Shown: positions 1-9,361 of the stretch, piece by piece
Layout: the number at the start of each line of letters is the position of its first letter
How positions within the stretch are numbered: position 1 is the stretch's first letter
From: Helicobacter winghamensis ATCC BAA-430
GTDB lineage: Bacteria > Campylobacterota > Campylobacteria > Campylobacterales > Helicobacteraceae
NCBI RefSeq assembly: GCF_028751035.1
Contig: NZ_CP063533.1
Location: 1,302,001-1,366,000, forward strand
DNA: 64,000 bases
Reading direction: 5' to 3'
Translations under genes and position numbers: made by a program
Notes under the pieces: model-generated
What the model was told of the DNA's origin: nothing
Database searches by the model: none
The model's input: only the letters and a program-made list of their open reading frames with translations

Positions 1-134
1 AGAAAATCAAAAAGCCCTATTTGGCTAATTGTTGGAATCGCATTTGCAAACAAAAAGAAACAAATCATTAAAACAGCAAAAATTGAGAGAAGGGCAGAAA
101 GGGCAAAAATGCCCTTGAAAATTTTTTCTTGCAT
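1..134 (-). CDS. pstC: Phosphate ABC transporter permease PstC, N-terminal part
   Basis: This reading frame runs off the left edge; 44 N-terminal residues are visible, starting MQEKIFKGIFALSALLSIFA. They contain one long hydrophobic segment (about residues 8-32), as expected for the first membrane helix of PstC, the inner-membrane channel subunit of the high-affinity phosphate importer. It starts 27 bp after the stop of the pstS-like gene on the same strand, so the two should be co-transcribed. The assignment rests mainly on position after pstS and on the style of the first helix; another ABC permease subunit is possible but less likely. Confidence 0.7.
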   Translation of the reverse strand, partial: MQEKIFKGIFALSALLSIFAVLMICFFLFANAIPTISQIGLFDF

Positions 135-161
135 AGTTAGCTTTCTTAGTTTAAGATTTTA

Positions 162-989
162 TTATTTAGCGTCCTGCCACTTTGTGATTTCACCTAAAAA
201 GATTTTCTTTACAGAATCTTTAGTAAGGTTTTCTACTTTATTGTCTTTATTTACAATAACAGCTAATCCATCAATGGCTAAAACAAGTGGAGTTATGCCT
301 TTTTTTATCTCACTATCTTTAACTTCACGGCTTACCATTCCAATATCTGCAATCCCTTCAACGACACTATTTACACCTGTTGTAGAATCACTTTGTTGAA
401 TTTCAAGGATGGCATTTGGATTAACTAACTTATAAGATTCCGCAAGTTTTTCCATTAATGGAGTTACAGAGCTTGAACCTGCAATAACAAGTTTTCCGCT
501 TGGCTGTGTGCTTTTAAAGCTTTCTTTTGCAACTGCGATATAACCAGCTTTTTCAACGATTCCTTTTGCTTGTGTTGAAATGCTATATTTTAAGAAATCT
601 TCAATAAGTGGATTTGTTGCTTTTGTAACTACATTAAAAGGGCGAGAGATTTTGTAACTTTTGTTATTGATATTTTCAACACTTGGTGCAACACCATCAA
701 TTTTTAATGCCTTAATCGTATCGTTTAAAGAACCAAGAGAGATATAACCAATGGAATTTTTAGAGCCAGCAACAGTTGTAATCATAACCCCTGTTGAATT
801 AGTAACTTCAGCCTTTTGTGTAGTCGCATCAACTTTTTTATCCTTAACTTTCTTTTGGATTTCAAAAATCTCTACAAATGCTCCACGCGTTCCAGAACCT
901 TGCTCCCTAGAAATAGGATAGATATTTTCTGCTATCGCGCTTGTGCTAAGTAGCAATCCTGCCAATAAACCTAATGCATATTTTTTCAT
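162..989 (-). CDS. pstS: Periplasmic phosphate-binding protein, PstS-like, with swapped lobe order
   Basis: A 275-residue secreted solute-binding protein with a clear signal peptide (MKKYALGLLAGLLLSTSAIA). It should capture phosphate in the periplasm and hand it to the PstC/PstA channel. The family motif GSSSVTPLMEKLAESY, which binds the anion near the N-terminus of ordinary PstS, lies here at about residue 173. The SREQGSGTRGAF motif, usually in the C-terminal half, is here at the start of the mature protein. The order of the two lobes is therefore circularly permuted relative to classical PstS. I recall similar permuted proteins in Campylobacterota and Clostridia but cannot check. It precedes pstC, and an AGGAG ribosome site lies before the start. 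Confidence 0.88.
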   Translation of the reverse strand: MKKYALGLLAGLLLSTSAIAENIYPISREQGSGTRGAFVEIFEIQKKVKDKKVDATTQKAEVTNSTGVMITTVAGSKNSIGYISLGSLNDTIKALKIDGVAPSVENINNKSYKISRPFNVVTKATNPLIEDFLKYSISTQAKGIVEKAGYIAVAKESFKSTQPSGKLVIAGSSSVTPLMEKLAESYKLVNPNAILEIQQSDSTTGVNSVVEGIADIGMVSREVKDSEIKKGITPLVLAIDGLAVIVNKDNKVENLTKDSVKKIFLGEITKWQDAK

Positions 990-1018
990 ACGATTCTCCT
1001 AAAATTTAAAGATATGAA

Positions 1019-1024
1019 ATTATA
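1019..1024 (-). promoter_or_regulatory. Candidate -10 box for pstS-pstC
   Basis: Read on the minus strand this is TATAAT, about 30 bp before the pstS start. Housekeeping promoters of Helicobacter depend mostly on the -10 box. No Pho-type operator could be picked out. Confidence 0.45.
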
Positions 1025-1111
1025 AAGAAGTAATGTAAAGACAAAAAGTGCAAATTGTAAAATTTTTGTAAAGTTTCAATACGATCTAAAATATACTTGG
1101 ATTTCATAATT

Positions 1112-1129
1112 TTGGAATAAAATTTGCTT
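1112..1129 (+). promoter_or_regulatory. Sigma-54 promoter of flgL
   Basis: The sequence TTGGAATAAAATTTGCTT has GG and GC separated by exactly ten bases, the -24/-12 arrangement recognised by RpoN. It lies 34 bp before the flgL start. In Helicobacter the middle-class hook and rod genes are RpoN/FlgR-dependent, which fits. Confidence 0.85.
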
Positions 1130-1162
1130 TAGATTAAAACAAGAAAATTTTTAAGGATAATA

Positions 1163-3793
1163 ATGCGTATAGGAACTAGCTCAAGATACACAATGATGCA
1201 ATACAATCAGAACAAAACAATGAATAGTTTAAGCAATGTTTTGGCACAAATGAATGGCTTGAAAATCCAGTATGGCTATCAAAACTCTTCAATTTTCAAC
1301 AAAACACTTTCACTTGATTTTAATATCAATACTCTAACCCAAAGCAAAGAGCTTGCTAATAACGCCTTAACTTTTACAAAGCACACAGACACTGCACTAA
1401 GTGAACTTGCAAAGAGTATGGATAATTTTAAAACCAAACTTGTGCAAGGTGCAAATGATATCCATAATGAAACTTCAAGACTTGCAATTGCAAAGGACTT
1501 AAGAGCTATTAGAGATCACTTTTTATCTATTGCAAATACTTCTATTGGCGGGGAATATATTTTTGGTGGGACTGCTACAACAAAGTCTCCTTTTAATGCA
1601 GATGGGAGTTATAATGGAAATAGTGATGTTTTAAGTGCTTTACTTGGCTCTAACAATTCCCTTCCTTACAATATTACAGGCTCGGAATTATTTTTTGGAT
1701 CAGATAGAGATACAAATCGTGTAATTTCTACTAATGTGCCAAAATTTAATCAAAGCAAATTACACCCAGAAATTATGGATCCATCGCATCCAACAGGACA
1801 AGGGCAAGAAGTTTATATCAAAGCCGACGATCCACTAAGAGATTTAGTAGGAGATAACGACGACAAAACAGACAATAACGACCCAGAAGTATTTTATATC
1901 ACTGGAAGAAAACCAGATGGAACAGCATTTAAATCTAAATTTGAAATGGAAGTTTCCTATACAGACAAGGGACAAGCTCCAAAAGTGCAAGATTTACTAG
2001 ATAAAATCGGGCGCGAGTTTGGAAACACAGAAACAAGCAAAGTTGTAGATGTTACACTTAATGAATGGGGACAAATTGAGATTAAAGACTTAACCGGTGG
2101 GCGTTCTAACATAGAATTTTCTATGGTATCAAGCTCTTATAAATCTCCAAATAATCAAAATGCAAACCCAAATGCAAACCCTCCAACAGATGGAATCGGG
2201 GTTTTGGATATTGATGAGCTTTTAAATAGTGGAGCAAAGGTTAATAGCTATGTGCAAAGCCCATTTTTAGGAAGTTTTTCAAGCAATGCAATTACTTCAG
2301 TAGAAGATTACAATGATCATAGAATCCACACAATTCCAACAACTTTTAGAACACACACTAATGAAATTGCCAAAACAACAACACTTCTAAGTGATATTTT
2401 TCCAGAAGGCGTGGATTCCATACAGCTTAGCGGAACAGCGGCAAATACAGCCCCTGATACTCCAGGTGCTCAAATTCAAGGAACTACTTTTAATATCACG
2501 CCAACTTCAACAATCCAAGATTTAATGGACGCCATTAAAGGGGCGTATGGCGATGTAGATGTGCAATTCTCCGATGGTAAGATTAGCGTTATAGATAAAA
2601 ATGTGTCTAAGAAAACTCCACCAGATCAAGATCCAAACACCCTTCCTTTCACTGGAGAAAGCTCCCTATCTATCACATTAACAGCACAAGCAGGGGGACA
2701 GGCAACAAATGGATTCCGCAATGATTATAGTGTGGAATATGATAGAGTGGATTTTTCACGCAATGGAGCAACTCTAAGTTCTAATATCTCACAAGTCATC
2801 CGTGGAAGTAATGAGTATGCCAAACTTGAAACAAAGCTTTCTGAAGTGGCTGGAACAAGCCTAGATGGACATACCTATAATTTTGAAGTTAAAGATGTCA
2901 ATGGAACACCTATTAAAGGACGCATTGAGTTTAGAGACGCTGGAAGTATTATGGTAATTGATAGTCCAGCACAAATGAATGGTGTGAATATTGCAGGGAT
3001 TGAAGTGCCAATCTTACAAGCTAATGGAAATCCACCGCAAGTCTCTGGCGACCCGACGGGAGCAAATGATGTTACCTACCAGCAATTAGCCGATACTTTA
3101 GGAATGGTTTTAAATCTAAGCAATTCTAATCCGGGGGATTTGCAAAATGTATTTGACCAAAATGCAGACTTCAATGATCCAGCAAATAAATCAGCCTATG
3201 AAGCAATGCTAGGCAATGCAAAGCATAATGTAAATATAACACTTGATGTTAATGGTGCATTACAAATTAAGGATTTGCACAGAACGCCTACAAGAATGGA
3301 ATTTTCACTCTATGATAGCACAAGTGATAATTACACACTTAATGCACAAGGAAGAATTGATGGAAGCAGACCAGCCCTAACTTTTCAAGCAAATAGTGCT
3401 GTGGTTGCTGATGATCCACATATTAACTTTTTTCAGCAAATTGACCAAATGATAGAAGCCCTAGAGGTGGGCTCTTATAGACCTGGCGGAACAAACACCT
3501 ATGGGGATGCTATGCGAAATCCGGGCGTGCAAAATGCCATTTTAGCCTTTGATCACCTAGCAGATCATGTTAATAAGGTGCATACCAAAAATGGTTCACA
3601 AGGAAACGCATTTGAATACTCCATTGAGCGCACGGAAGTATTAATTGTTCAAGCAAAAACATTGCGTTCTGATACCATTGATACAGATTTTGCAGAAGCA
3701 TACTTGCAGTTTTCTACGCTTTCTATGGGGTATCAAGCAATGCTTTCTAGTGTTAGTAAAATCACGCAACTCTCACTTGTTAATTATCTTTAA
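1163..3793 (+). CDS. flgL: Flagellar hook-associated protein 3 (hook-filament junction)
   Basis: An 876-residue flagellin-superfamily protein. FlgL forms the ring joining hook to filament outside the cell and is exported by the flagellar type III apparatus without a signal peptide. The N-terminal helical D0/D1 segment (MRIGTSSRYTMMQYNQNKTM, with GGEYIFGGT near residue 130) and the C-terminal helical segment (about 790-876, ending in TQLSLVNYL) are typical. The long middle, rich in Asn, Thr and Gly, is the variable surface-exposed insertion that makes FlgL of this genus much longer than the roughly 300 residues of enterobacterial FlgL. The ATG follows AAGGATAATA. The gene has its own sigma-54 promoter and a terminator. 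Confidence 0.93.
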   Translation: MRIGTSSRYTMMQYNQNKTMNSLSNVLAQMNGLKIQYGYQNSSIFNKTLSLDFNINTLTQSKELANNALTFTKHTDTALSELAKSMDNFKTKLVQGANDIHNETSRLAIAKDLRAIRDHFLSIANTSIGGEYIFGGTATTKSPFNADGSYNGNSDVLSALLGSNNSLPYNITGSELFFGSDRDTNRVISTNVPKFNQSKLHPEIMDPSHPTGQGQEVYIKADDPLRDLVGDNDDKTDNNDPEVFYITGRKPDGTAFKSKFEMEVSYTDKGQAPKVQDLLDKIGREFGNTETSKVVDVTLNEWGQIEIKDLTGGRSNIEFSMVSSSYKSPNNQNANPNANPPTDGIGVLDIDELLNSGAKVNSYVQSPFLGSFSSNAITSVEDYNDHRIHTIPTTFRTHTNEIAKTTTLLSDIFPEGVDSIQLSGTAANTAPDTPGAQIQGTTFNITPTSTIQDLMDAIKGAYGDVDVQFSDGKISVIDKNVSKKTPPDQDPNTLPFTGESSLSITLTAQAGGQATNGFRNDYSVEYDRVDFSRNGATLSSNISQVIRGSNEYAKLETKLSEVAGTSLDGHTYNFEVKDVNGTPIKGRIEFRDAGSIMVIDSPAQMNGVNIAGIEVPILQANGNPPQVSGDPTGANDVTYQQLADTLGMVLNLSNSNPGDLQNVFDQNADFNDPANKSAYEAMLGNAKHNVNITLDVNGALQIKDLHRTPTRMEFSLYDSTSDNYTLNAQGRIDGSRPALTFQANSAVVADDPHINFFQQIDQMIEALEVGSYRPGGTNTYGDAMRNPGVQNAILAFDHLADHVNKVHTKNGSQGNAFEYSIERTEVLIVQAKTLRSDTIDTDFAEAYLQFSTLSMGYQAMLSSVSKITQLSLVNYL

Positions 3794-3806
3794 TTAAACT
3801 TCTAAA

Positions 3807-3829
3807 CTCGCCCTTTGGCGAGCTTTCTT
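3807..3829 (+). terminator. Rho-independent terminator after flgL
   Basis: CTCGCC, a 4-base loop CTTT, then GGCGAG followed by CTTTCTT. It is a short, GC-rich perfect stem 14 bp after the flgL stop. Confidence 0.8.
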
Positions 3830-3853
3830 ATTCTGACAAAAGTATTTTTAAGA

Positions 3854-3859
3854 TAGAAT
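3854..3859 (+). promoter_or_regulatory. Candidate -10 box for the antiporter-kdsD operon
   Basis: TAGAAT lies about 31 bp before the antiporter start, between the flgL terminator and the gene. One mismatch from TATAAT; no clear -35. Confidence 0.35.
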
Positions 3860-3890
3860 CGCAACTTCATTTTACAAAAAAAGGCAGAGA

Positions 3891-5192
3891 ATGCTTACAA
3901 ATCCAGTTGTTGTGTCAATTTTAGTAATGGGCGCTTTGTGTTTAGCGCGCTTAAATGTTTTGCTGGCGATTTTAATCTCTGCGCTTGTAGCAGGGGTTTT
4001 AGGCGGGCTTGGAATTGAAAAAAGTATTAGCCTGCTTATCTCTGGAATGGCTGGAAATTTAGAAACCGCTTTGAGTTATATTTTGCTAGGTGCGCTTGCA
4101 AGTGCAATTGCGCAAACAAATCTCACAATGATTTTAATCCACTATATCGCAAAGTTTGTGCAAAATCGTCGCTTAATGTTTTGTTTATCTCTCGCCTTTT
4201 TTGCGTGTTTTTCACAAAATCTTATTCCTGTACATATCGCTTTTATTCCTATTTTGATTCCACCTTTGCTGCCTTTGATGAATCGCTTAAAGATTGATAG
4301 GCGTGCTGTGGCTTGCGCATTGACTTTTGGGTTAAAAGCCCCTTATGTAAGTTTTGGGGCTGGGTTTGGGCTTATTTTTCACACTATTTTGCGCGATCAA
4401 CTCAATCAAAATGGTGTGCGAGTGAATTTAGATGATATTGCAAGTGTAATGTGGATAGGTGGAGCTTGTATGCTTCTAGGCTTGCTTTTTGGAATCTTTG
4501 TATTTTACAGAAAGCCTAGAGAATATCAAAACACTTATCTTTCACAAGAAACAATGGAATCTTTAGAAAAGCCAAAAATATGCCAAAAGGATATTGCAGT
4601 GCTTCTTGGTGCTGTGGTGGCATTTGTGGTGCAACTTTGGTTAAAGTCTTTGCCGCTTGGAGGCTTGTGCGGGCTTATTGTAATGATTATTTTGGGAGGA
4701 ATTAAATGGAATGAAATTGATAGCGTTATGGAAGATGGCTTTAAGATGATGGCATTTATTGCCTTTGTAATGCTTGTGGCAGCTGGATTTGGTGCAGTGC
4801 TTAAAGAAACAGGCGCGATTACTACGCTTGTGGATTATGTAGCGACATTTTCAAATGGAAAAATGCTAAGTGCGTTTATGATGTTGCTTGTTGGACTTTT
4901 TATTACACTTGGAATAGGAACTTCCTTTGGCACGATTCCTATTATTGCAGCAATTTATTGTCCGTTAGCATTAACTCTAGGATTTTCGCCAGCAGCAATT
5001 ATATTGCTTGTTGGAATTGCCGGTGCATTAGGCGATGCGGGAAGTCCAGCAAGTGATAGCACGCTTGGACCAACGGCTGGGTTAAATATGGATAAGCAGC
5101 ATAATCACATTTGGGATACTTGTGTGCCTACATTTTTAATGTATAATATTCCGCTAATCATCGGTGGCACAATAGGTGCAATTTTATTATAA
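3891..5192 (+). CDS. Na+/H+ antiporter family (YuiF/NhaC-like) membrane transporter
   Basis: A 433-residue integral membrane protein with about eleven to twelve hydrophobic segments and no signal peptide. The pattern resembles the Na_H_antiporter family, in particular the YuiF-like branch of predicted permeases: a duplicated fold with a conserved run GDAGSPASDSTLGPTAGLN near residue 382. Members exchange sodium or move amino acids across the inner membrane; the substrate cannot be told from sequence. It is followed after only 10 bp by kdsD, so the two are probably co-transcribed, though no functional link is obvious. Confidence 0.75.
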   Translation: MLTNPVVVSILVMGALCLARLNVLLAILISALVAGVLGGLGIEKSISLLISGMAGNLETALSYILLGALASAIAQTNLTMILIHYIAKFVQNRRLMFCLSLAFFACFSQNLIPVHIAFIPILIPPLLPLMNRLKIDRRAVACALTFGLKAPYVSFGAGFGLIFHTILRDQLNQNGVRVNLDDIASVMWIGGACMLLGLLFGIFVFYRKPREYQNTYLSQETMESLEKPKICQKDIAVLLGAVVAFVVQLWLKSLPLGGLCGLIVMIILGGIKWNEIDSVMEDGFKMMAFIAFVMLVAAGFGAVLKETGAITTLVDYVATFSNGKMLSAFMMLLVGLFITLGIGTSFGTIPIIAAIYCPLALTLGFSPAAIILLVGIAGALGDAGSPASDSTLGPTAGLNMDKQHNHIWDTCVPTFLMYNIPLIIGGTIGAILL

Positions 5193-5202
5193 GGAGCTTT
5201 TT

Positions 5203-6144
5203 ATGCGTGATTTTATAAAAATTGCTAAAGAAGTGTTCGATCTAGAGGCGAATGCAATTTTAGACTTAAAAACAAAAATGGATTCCAACTTTAATGCAGT
5301 GATTGCTTGTATTTTGGGAATAAAAGGGAGGCTAATTATAAGTGGTATGGGCAAGTCTGGGCATATTGGAGCAAAAATTGCCGCAACTCTAGCAAGCACA
5401 GGCACGCCTAGCTTTTTTATGCATCCTGCTGAAGCATTGCATGGGGATTTAGGAATGCTAAGAGAAGAAGATGCTCTACTTGCAATCTCTAACTCTGGCG
5501 AGAGTGAAGAAATTTTACGCTTAATCCCTTCTATTAGAATACGCAAGATTCCACTAATTGCACTAAGTGGTAAAAGTGATTCCACTTTGGCTAGAGAAAG
5601 TGATTATTTTTTAAATGTGGGTGTCAAAAAAGAAGCTTGTCCTTTGCAACTTGCACCTACAAGCTCTACAACTGCAACTTTAGCAATGGGTGATGCAATC
5701 GCAGTTGCACTAATGCGTGCAAGAAATTTTAAACCAGAAGACTTTGCGCTTTTTCACCCGGGTGGAAGTTTAGGGCGCAAGCTTTTAACGCGCGTTAAAG
5801 ATATTATGGTGAGCAAAAATTTACCTATTGTTGCACCAGATTCTAGCTTTAAAACCTTAATTGCTGAAATGACTTCTAAAAAACTGGGGGTATGTTTGGT
5901 GTGCGAAGATACAAAACTATTAGGAATCATTACAGATGGGGATTTGCGCCGAGCTTTAAATGCAGATAAATTTAACGCTAATGCGCGTGAAATCATGACA
6001 GAACACCCAAAAACTATTAATCTAAATGCAATGGCAACAGAAGCAGAATCTTTAATGCTAGAACACAAAATTAAAGAATTAGTTGTAATGGATCACACAG
6101 ATTGTGTAGGTGTGGTTCAACTTTATACAATAGCAAGAGTGTGA
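5203..6144 (+). CDS. kdsD: D-arabinose-5-phosphate isomerase
   Basis: A 313-residue cytoplasmic enzyme that converts ribulose-5-phosphate to arabinose-5-phosphate, the first step to Kdo for lipopolysaccharide. An N-terminal SIS sugar-isomerase domain (about residues 30-170) carries GMGKSGHIGAK and the ISNSGESEEI phosphosugar loop. Two CBS domains follow (about 195-313). I start at the ATG at 5203, which has AAGGAG seven bases upstream; a GTG 27 bp earlier lies inside the preceding gene and has no ribosome site. Length and domain order match the KdsD/KpsF family. Confidence 0.93.
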   Translation: MRDFIKIAKEVFDLEANAILDLKTKMDSNFNAVIACILGIKGRLIISGMGKSGHIGAKIAATLASTGTPSFFMHPAEALHGDLGMLREEDALLAISNSGESEEILRLIPSIRIRKIPLIALSGKSDSTLARESDYFLNVGVKKEACPLQLAPTSSTTATLAMGDAIAVALMRARNFKPEDFALFHPGGSLGRKLLTRVKDIMVSKNLPIVAPDSSFKTLIAEMTSKKLGVCLVCEDTKLLGIITDGDLRRALNADKFNANAREIMTEHPKTINLNAMATEAESLMLEHKIKELVVMDHTDCVGVVQLYTIARV

Positions 6145-6169
6145 TTTAGATTCCATAAAGGAATCTAAA
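6145..6169. terminator. Bidirectional terminator between kdsD and yceI-like gene
   Basis: TTTAGATTCC, loop ATAAA, GGAATCTAAA: a perfect 10-bp stem between two convergent genes, with A/T flanks that can serve either strand. Confidence 0.7.
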
Positions 6170-6170
6170 A

Positions 6171-6746
6171 TTATTTAAGCTTGCCATTAATTGTGATATC
6201 TACGATATTCCAACTCACACCTAAATGTCCAGCAGCTACATCACTAAGTGCTTTGAGTGCTTTTGGAGCATTAGAAAAAGCTAAAAGATCCAATCTTCCT
6301 TGTGCTTGAAACTCTTTGTTGCCTAAAATCTCATAGTTTAGTGGCACAATTACGCTTTGGCGATTAATGATAACTTTCGCACTAATTGTGCCTTTGTATT
6401 CACCTTCAATTACATTAATAATTTCCACTTTAATATCATTTTTATTGTTTAATGTTCCAAAAAATGCATTGATTACATTATCTGTAATAACTTGATTTTC
6501 TTCTCCACCCATATCAATATTTTTTGGAGAAAGAATTACGCTTGCACCAACAAGTTGTTTAGAAAGCGTAGAATCGTCTTTTTTAAAATTAAACTTTGCT
6601 GTTGTAAAGACACCTTTTGTTCCTGCCATTGTGGGAGTTTTATACCCTTCAAAACCAATTTTGATACTCTCTTTATCTAATCCTGCACCAAAAAGCGTGC
6701 CAGATAATGCCAAAATACCAAATACAGCGAAAATTATACTTCTCAT
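6171..6746 (-). CDS. YceI-family periplasmic protein
   Basis: A 191-residue exported protein with a signal peptide (MRSIIFAVFGILALSGTLFGA). The mature part looks like the YceI lipocalin-like barrel that binds isoprenoid or amide lipids: a start with KIGFEGYKTPTMAGTKGVF and alternating beta-strand spacing throughout. H. pylori has a comparable secreted YceI protein. The exact ligand is unknown. It stands alone, with its own TATAAT and a shared terminator. Confidence 0.72.
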   Translation of the reverse strand: MRSIIFAVFGILALSGTLFGAGLDKESIKIGFEGYKTPTMAGTKGVFTTAKFNFKKDDSTLSKQLVGASVILSPKNIDMGGEENQVITDNVINAFFGTLNNKNDIKVEIINVIEGEYKGTISAKVIINRQSVIVPLNYEILGNKEFQAQGRLDLLAFSNAPKALKALSDVAAGHLGVSWNIVDITINGKLK

Positions 6747-6777
6747 TGTTAATCCTTGAAAAATTTAAATGCAAATC

Positions 6778-6783
6778 ATTATA
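6778..6783 (-). promoter_or_regulatory. Candidate -10 box for yceI-like gene
   Basis: Minus-strand TATAAT about 32 bp before the start codon. Confidence 0.45.
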
Positions 6784-6884
6784 ATAAAATATTTTAAAAA
6801 TAAAGATACAGATTCTTTAAATAATTTATTTTTGAGTAATAATAGTTTAAAATTACACACTTTTGCAATTTTTTAAGGAAGTAA

Positions 6885-7781
6885 ATGCCACCTTTTATGA
6901 AAAGCCATTCTAAAATAACCCAAGATAACACAAAGCACAACATACAAACTCTAGGCGTTTTCTTGCGCCCATCTACTCCAGAACTTAAAGATTACTTCTT
7001 GGAGTTTCAAGCAAAGGCTACACAATTAGAGTTTCGTGTTATTTTGGATTCTATTAGTGCTGGAATGATTGGAATGCGCGGTTTAAATTTCGATGAGCTT
7101 TGCAAAGAAGCAGATGTGTTAATCTCCATAGGTGGCGATGGCACGCTAATTTCTACTGCTAGGCGCTCTGTGACTTATAAAAAGCCAATTTTAGGCATTA
7201 ATATGGGGCATTTAGGATTCCTTACAGACTTGCAAAAACACGAAGCGGAAGCCTTTTTGCCAAGCTTAAAAAGTGGCAATTATACTATCACTGAACACAT
7301 GATGCTAGAAGGTAGAATCCAAGATAACACAAACTTTTTTGCACTTAATGATATTGTCCTAACGCGCCTAAATGATGCAGGAATGATTCATCTAAAAGCC
7401 TATATTGATGGCGAGTATTTTAATGCCTATTATGGCGATGGCTTAATTATCGCCACTCCCACAGGCTCCACAGCCTATAATATTAGTGCTGGGGGTGCTG
7501 TGGTATATCCCTTTTCTAAAAATATTCTTTTAACGCCCATTTGCGCGCATTCTTTAACCCAACGCCCACTCATCTTACCAGATTCCTTTGAAATTGCTAT
7601 TGAACTAGGTGAAGCTGGGCGTTGCAATATCGTTATTGACGGACAAGAGAGTAAGCCATTAAAATTTGGTGAAAAAATCACAATTTGCGCCAAAAACGAG
7701 GGTGTGCGCCTAATCCACAGCCCACACTGGAATTACTTTAAAATCTTAAGAGAGAAATTTCACTGGGGGGATTTTGAATAA
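6885..7781 (+). CDS. nadK: NAD kinase
   Basis: A 298-residue enzyme that phosphorylates NAD to NADP in the cytoplasm. It contains the catalytic SIGGDGTLI motif (about residue 91), the INMGHLGFL loop and the TPTGSTAYNISAGG nucleotide-binding segment. The ATG at 6885 follows AAGGAAG. A second ATG four codons later is possible, because residues 1-20 are not conserved-looking. The stop codon overlaps the recN start (TAATG), so this is the first gene of a nadK-recN-NFACT operon, an order shared with H. pylori. Confidence 0.95.
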   Translation: MPPFMKSHSKITQDNTKHNIQTLGVFLRPSTPELKDYFLEFQAKATQLEFRVILDSISAGMIGMRGLNFDELCKEADVLISIGGDGTLISTARRSVTYKKPILGINMGHLGFLTDLQKHEAEAFLPSLKSGNYTITEHMMLEGRIQDNTNFFALNDIVLTRLNDAGMIHLKAYIDGEYFNAYYGDGLIIATPTGSTAYNISAGGAVVYPFSKNILLTPICAHSLTQRPLILPDSFEIAIELGEAGRCNIVIDGQESKPLKFGEKITICAKNEGVRLIHSPHWNYFKILREKFHWGDFE

Positions 7782-9361
7782 TGCAAAAACTCTGTCTTAA
7801 ACAAATCATCATTAAAGATTCCCCAACCTTTAAGTGCGCAAGCTTCTCTCCAAGCCCCCACTTTAATGTCTTTAGTGGTGCAAGTGGAGCGGGGAAATCT
7901 GTGCTTATGGAATCCATTTTAGCCCTTTTTGGACTTAGGGAAACAAACGCCACACTACTTGAAGCCACGCTTGAATTACGGGGGATTCCACAAGAGTTTG
8001 AAGGCTTAATTGATGAAGGGGAAGTTGTCCTAACTCTTAGCAAAAAGGATAAAATCCGCTATTTTCTAAATGCTCAAAATATCCCAAAAAAGAAAATCCA
8101 AGAGCTTTTTGCCCCCTTTTTAAAACATCTTAGCACCAAATCCTATGACGCAACAAGTGAGCAAAATCTCTTTTTTGTGTTAGATAGTTTTATAGAATCT
8201 CAAACCCCAAATCACAAAGAAATTTTACAAAATTATAAGAAATCCTTTTTGTGCTTTAATGAAGCTAAAAATGCGCTAAAAACCCTACAAGATGAAGCAC
8301 TAAAAGTTGCTGAACTTAAAGAATTTGTGCGTTTTGAAATCCAAAAGCTAGAATCCTTAAATCCTAAAAAAGGAGAATACGAAGAACTTTTAGAACTCAA
8401 AAAAGATATCTCTAAAAAAGAAAAAATCAATGAAAGCCTACAAGATGTGCGTGATTTTTTAAGCCAAAGCCACAAGGTTACGCAGTTTTTAAATCTAACA
8501 AATAGCGATGAAAGCGATTCCATTTTAAGCGCATTAAACACGCTTGAATCCCTATGCGAACAAGAAAGCGAACGCCTAGAAGCACTAGAGATGAGCAACC
8601 CAGAAGAGATTTTAAACCGCATTGAAGCCCTAAGTGCGCTCAAACACCGCTATGGCGGCGTTGATGAAGCCTTAGAATATTTAGAAAACAAAAAGCAAGA
8701 ATTAAAAAAATACGAAAATTTAGATTCCATCTTAAAAGACGCACAGAACTCTTATAATAACGCAAAAGATATGCTACAAACTAGTGCGAAATCCCTATCA
8801 CAGGCAAGAGAGAAATATGTAAGTGAATTTGAAAAAACGCTAAATTCCGCCCTAACTTCACTAAAAATGCCAAGCTCTAAAATTACACTAAGCCCATTAA
8901 GTGTGGAATCTTATAGCATTCTAGGCGCACAAAGCCTTGAAATCTCGCTCAATACCGCCTTAAAAAACCTAAGTTCTGGAGAGTTTAACCGCTTCCGCCT
9001 TGCCTTGCTTCTTACACAAAAAGGACAAGAAAAAATCCTAGAAAATAGCATCTCAAAAGATAGCGCATTAATCATCTTAGACGAACTAGATGCCAACTTA
9101 AGCGGACAAGAATCCCAAAGTGTCGCAGTCGCGCTAAAAGAACTCTCAAGCACACATCAAATCTTTGCAATCTCTCACCAGCCCCATATGCCAAGCCTTG
9201 CTAATACGCATTTTCTTATCCAAAAACAGCCTGATAGCTCCACCATAACAGCACTTGATAAACAAGGCAGAATCCAAGAAATCGCAAGAATGATAAGTGG
9301 AGATTCCATCACCAAAGAAGCCCTAGAATTTGCTACCAAACAACTAAGTGCCTTACAATGA
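7781..9361 (+). CDS. recN: DNA repair protein RecN
   Basis: A 526-residue SMC-like ATPase that acts at double-strand breaks during recombinational repair. Walker A is GASGAGKS (33-40). A long coiled coil covers about residues 145-350, then comes the signature LSSGEFNRFRLAL and Walker B LIILDELDANLSG. It overlaps nadK by one base and the next gene by four (ATGA), indicating translational coupling. The length is near the usual 520-560. Confidence 0.95.
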   Translation: MQKLCLKQIIIKDSPTFKCASFSPSPHFNVFSGASGAGKSVLMESILALFGLRETNATLLEATLELRGIPQEFEGLIDEGEVVLTLSKKDKIRYFLNAQNIPKKKIQELFAPFLKHLSTKSYDATSEQNLFFVLDSFIESQTPNHKEILQNYKKSFLCFNEAKNALKTLQDEALKVAELKEFVRFEIQKLESLNPKKGEYEELLELKKDISKKEKINESLQDVRDFLSQSHKVTQFLNLTNSDESDSILSALNTLESLCEQESERLEALEMSNPEEILNRIEALSALKHRYGGVDEALEYLENKKQELKKYENLDSILKDAQNSYNNAKDMLQTSAKSLSQAREKYVSEFEKTLNSALTSLKMPSSKITLSPLSVESYSILGAQSLEISLNTALKNLSSGEFNRFRLALLLTQKGQEKILENSISKDSALIILDELDANLSGQESQSVAVALKELSSTHQIFAISHQPHMPSLANTHFLIQKQPDSSTITALDKQGRIQEIARMISGDSITKEALEFATKQLSALQ

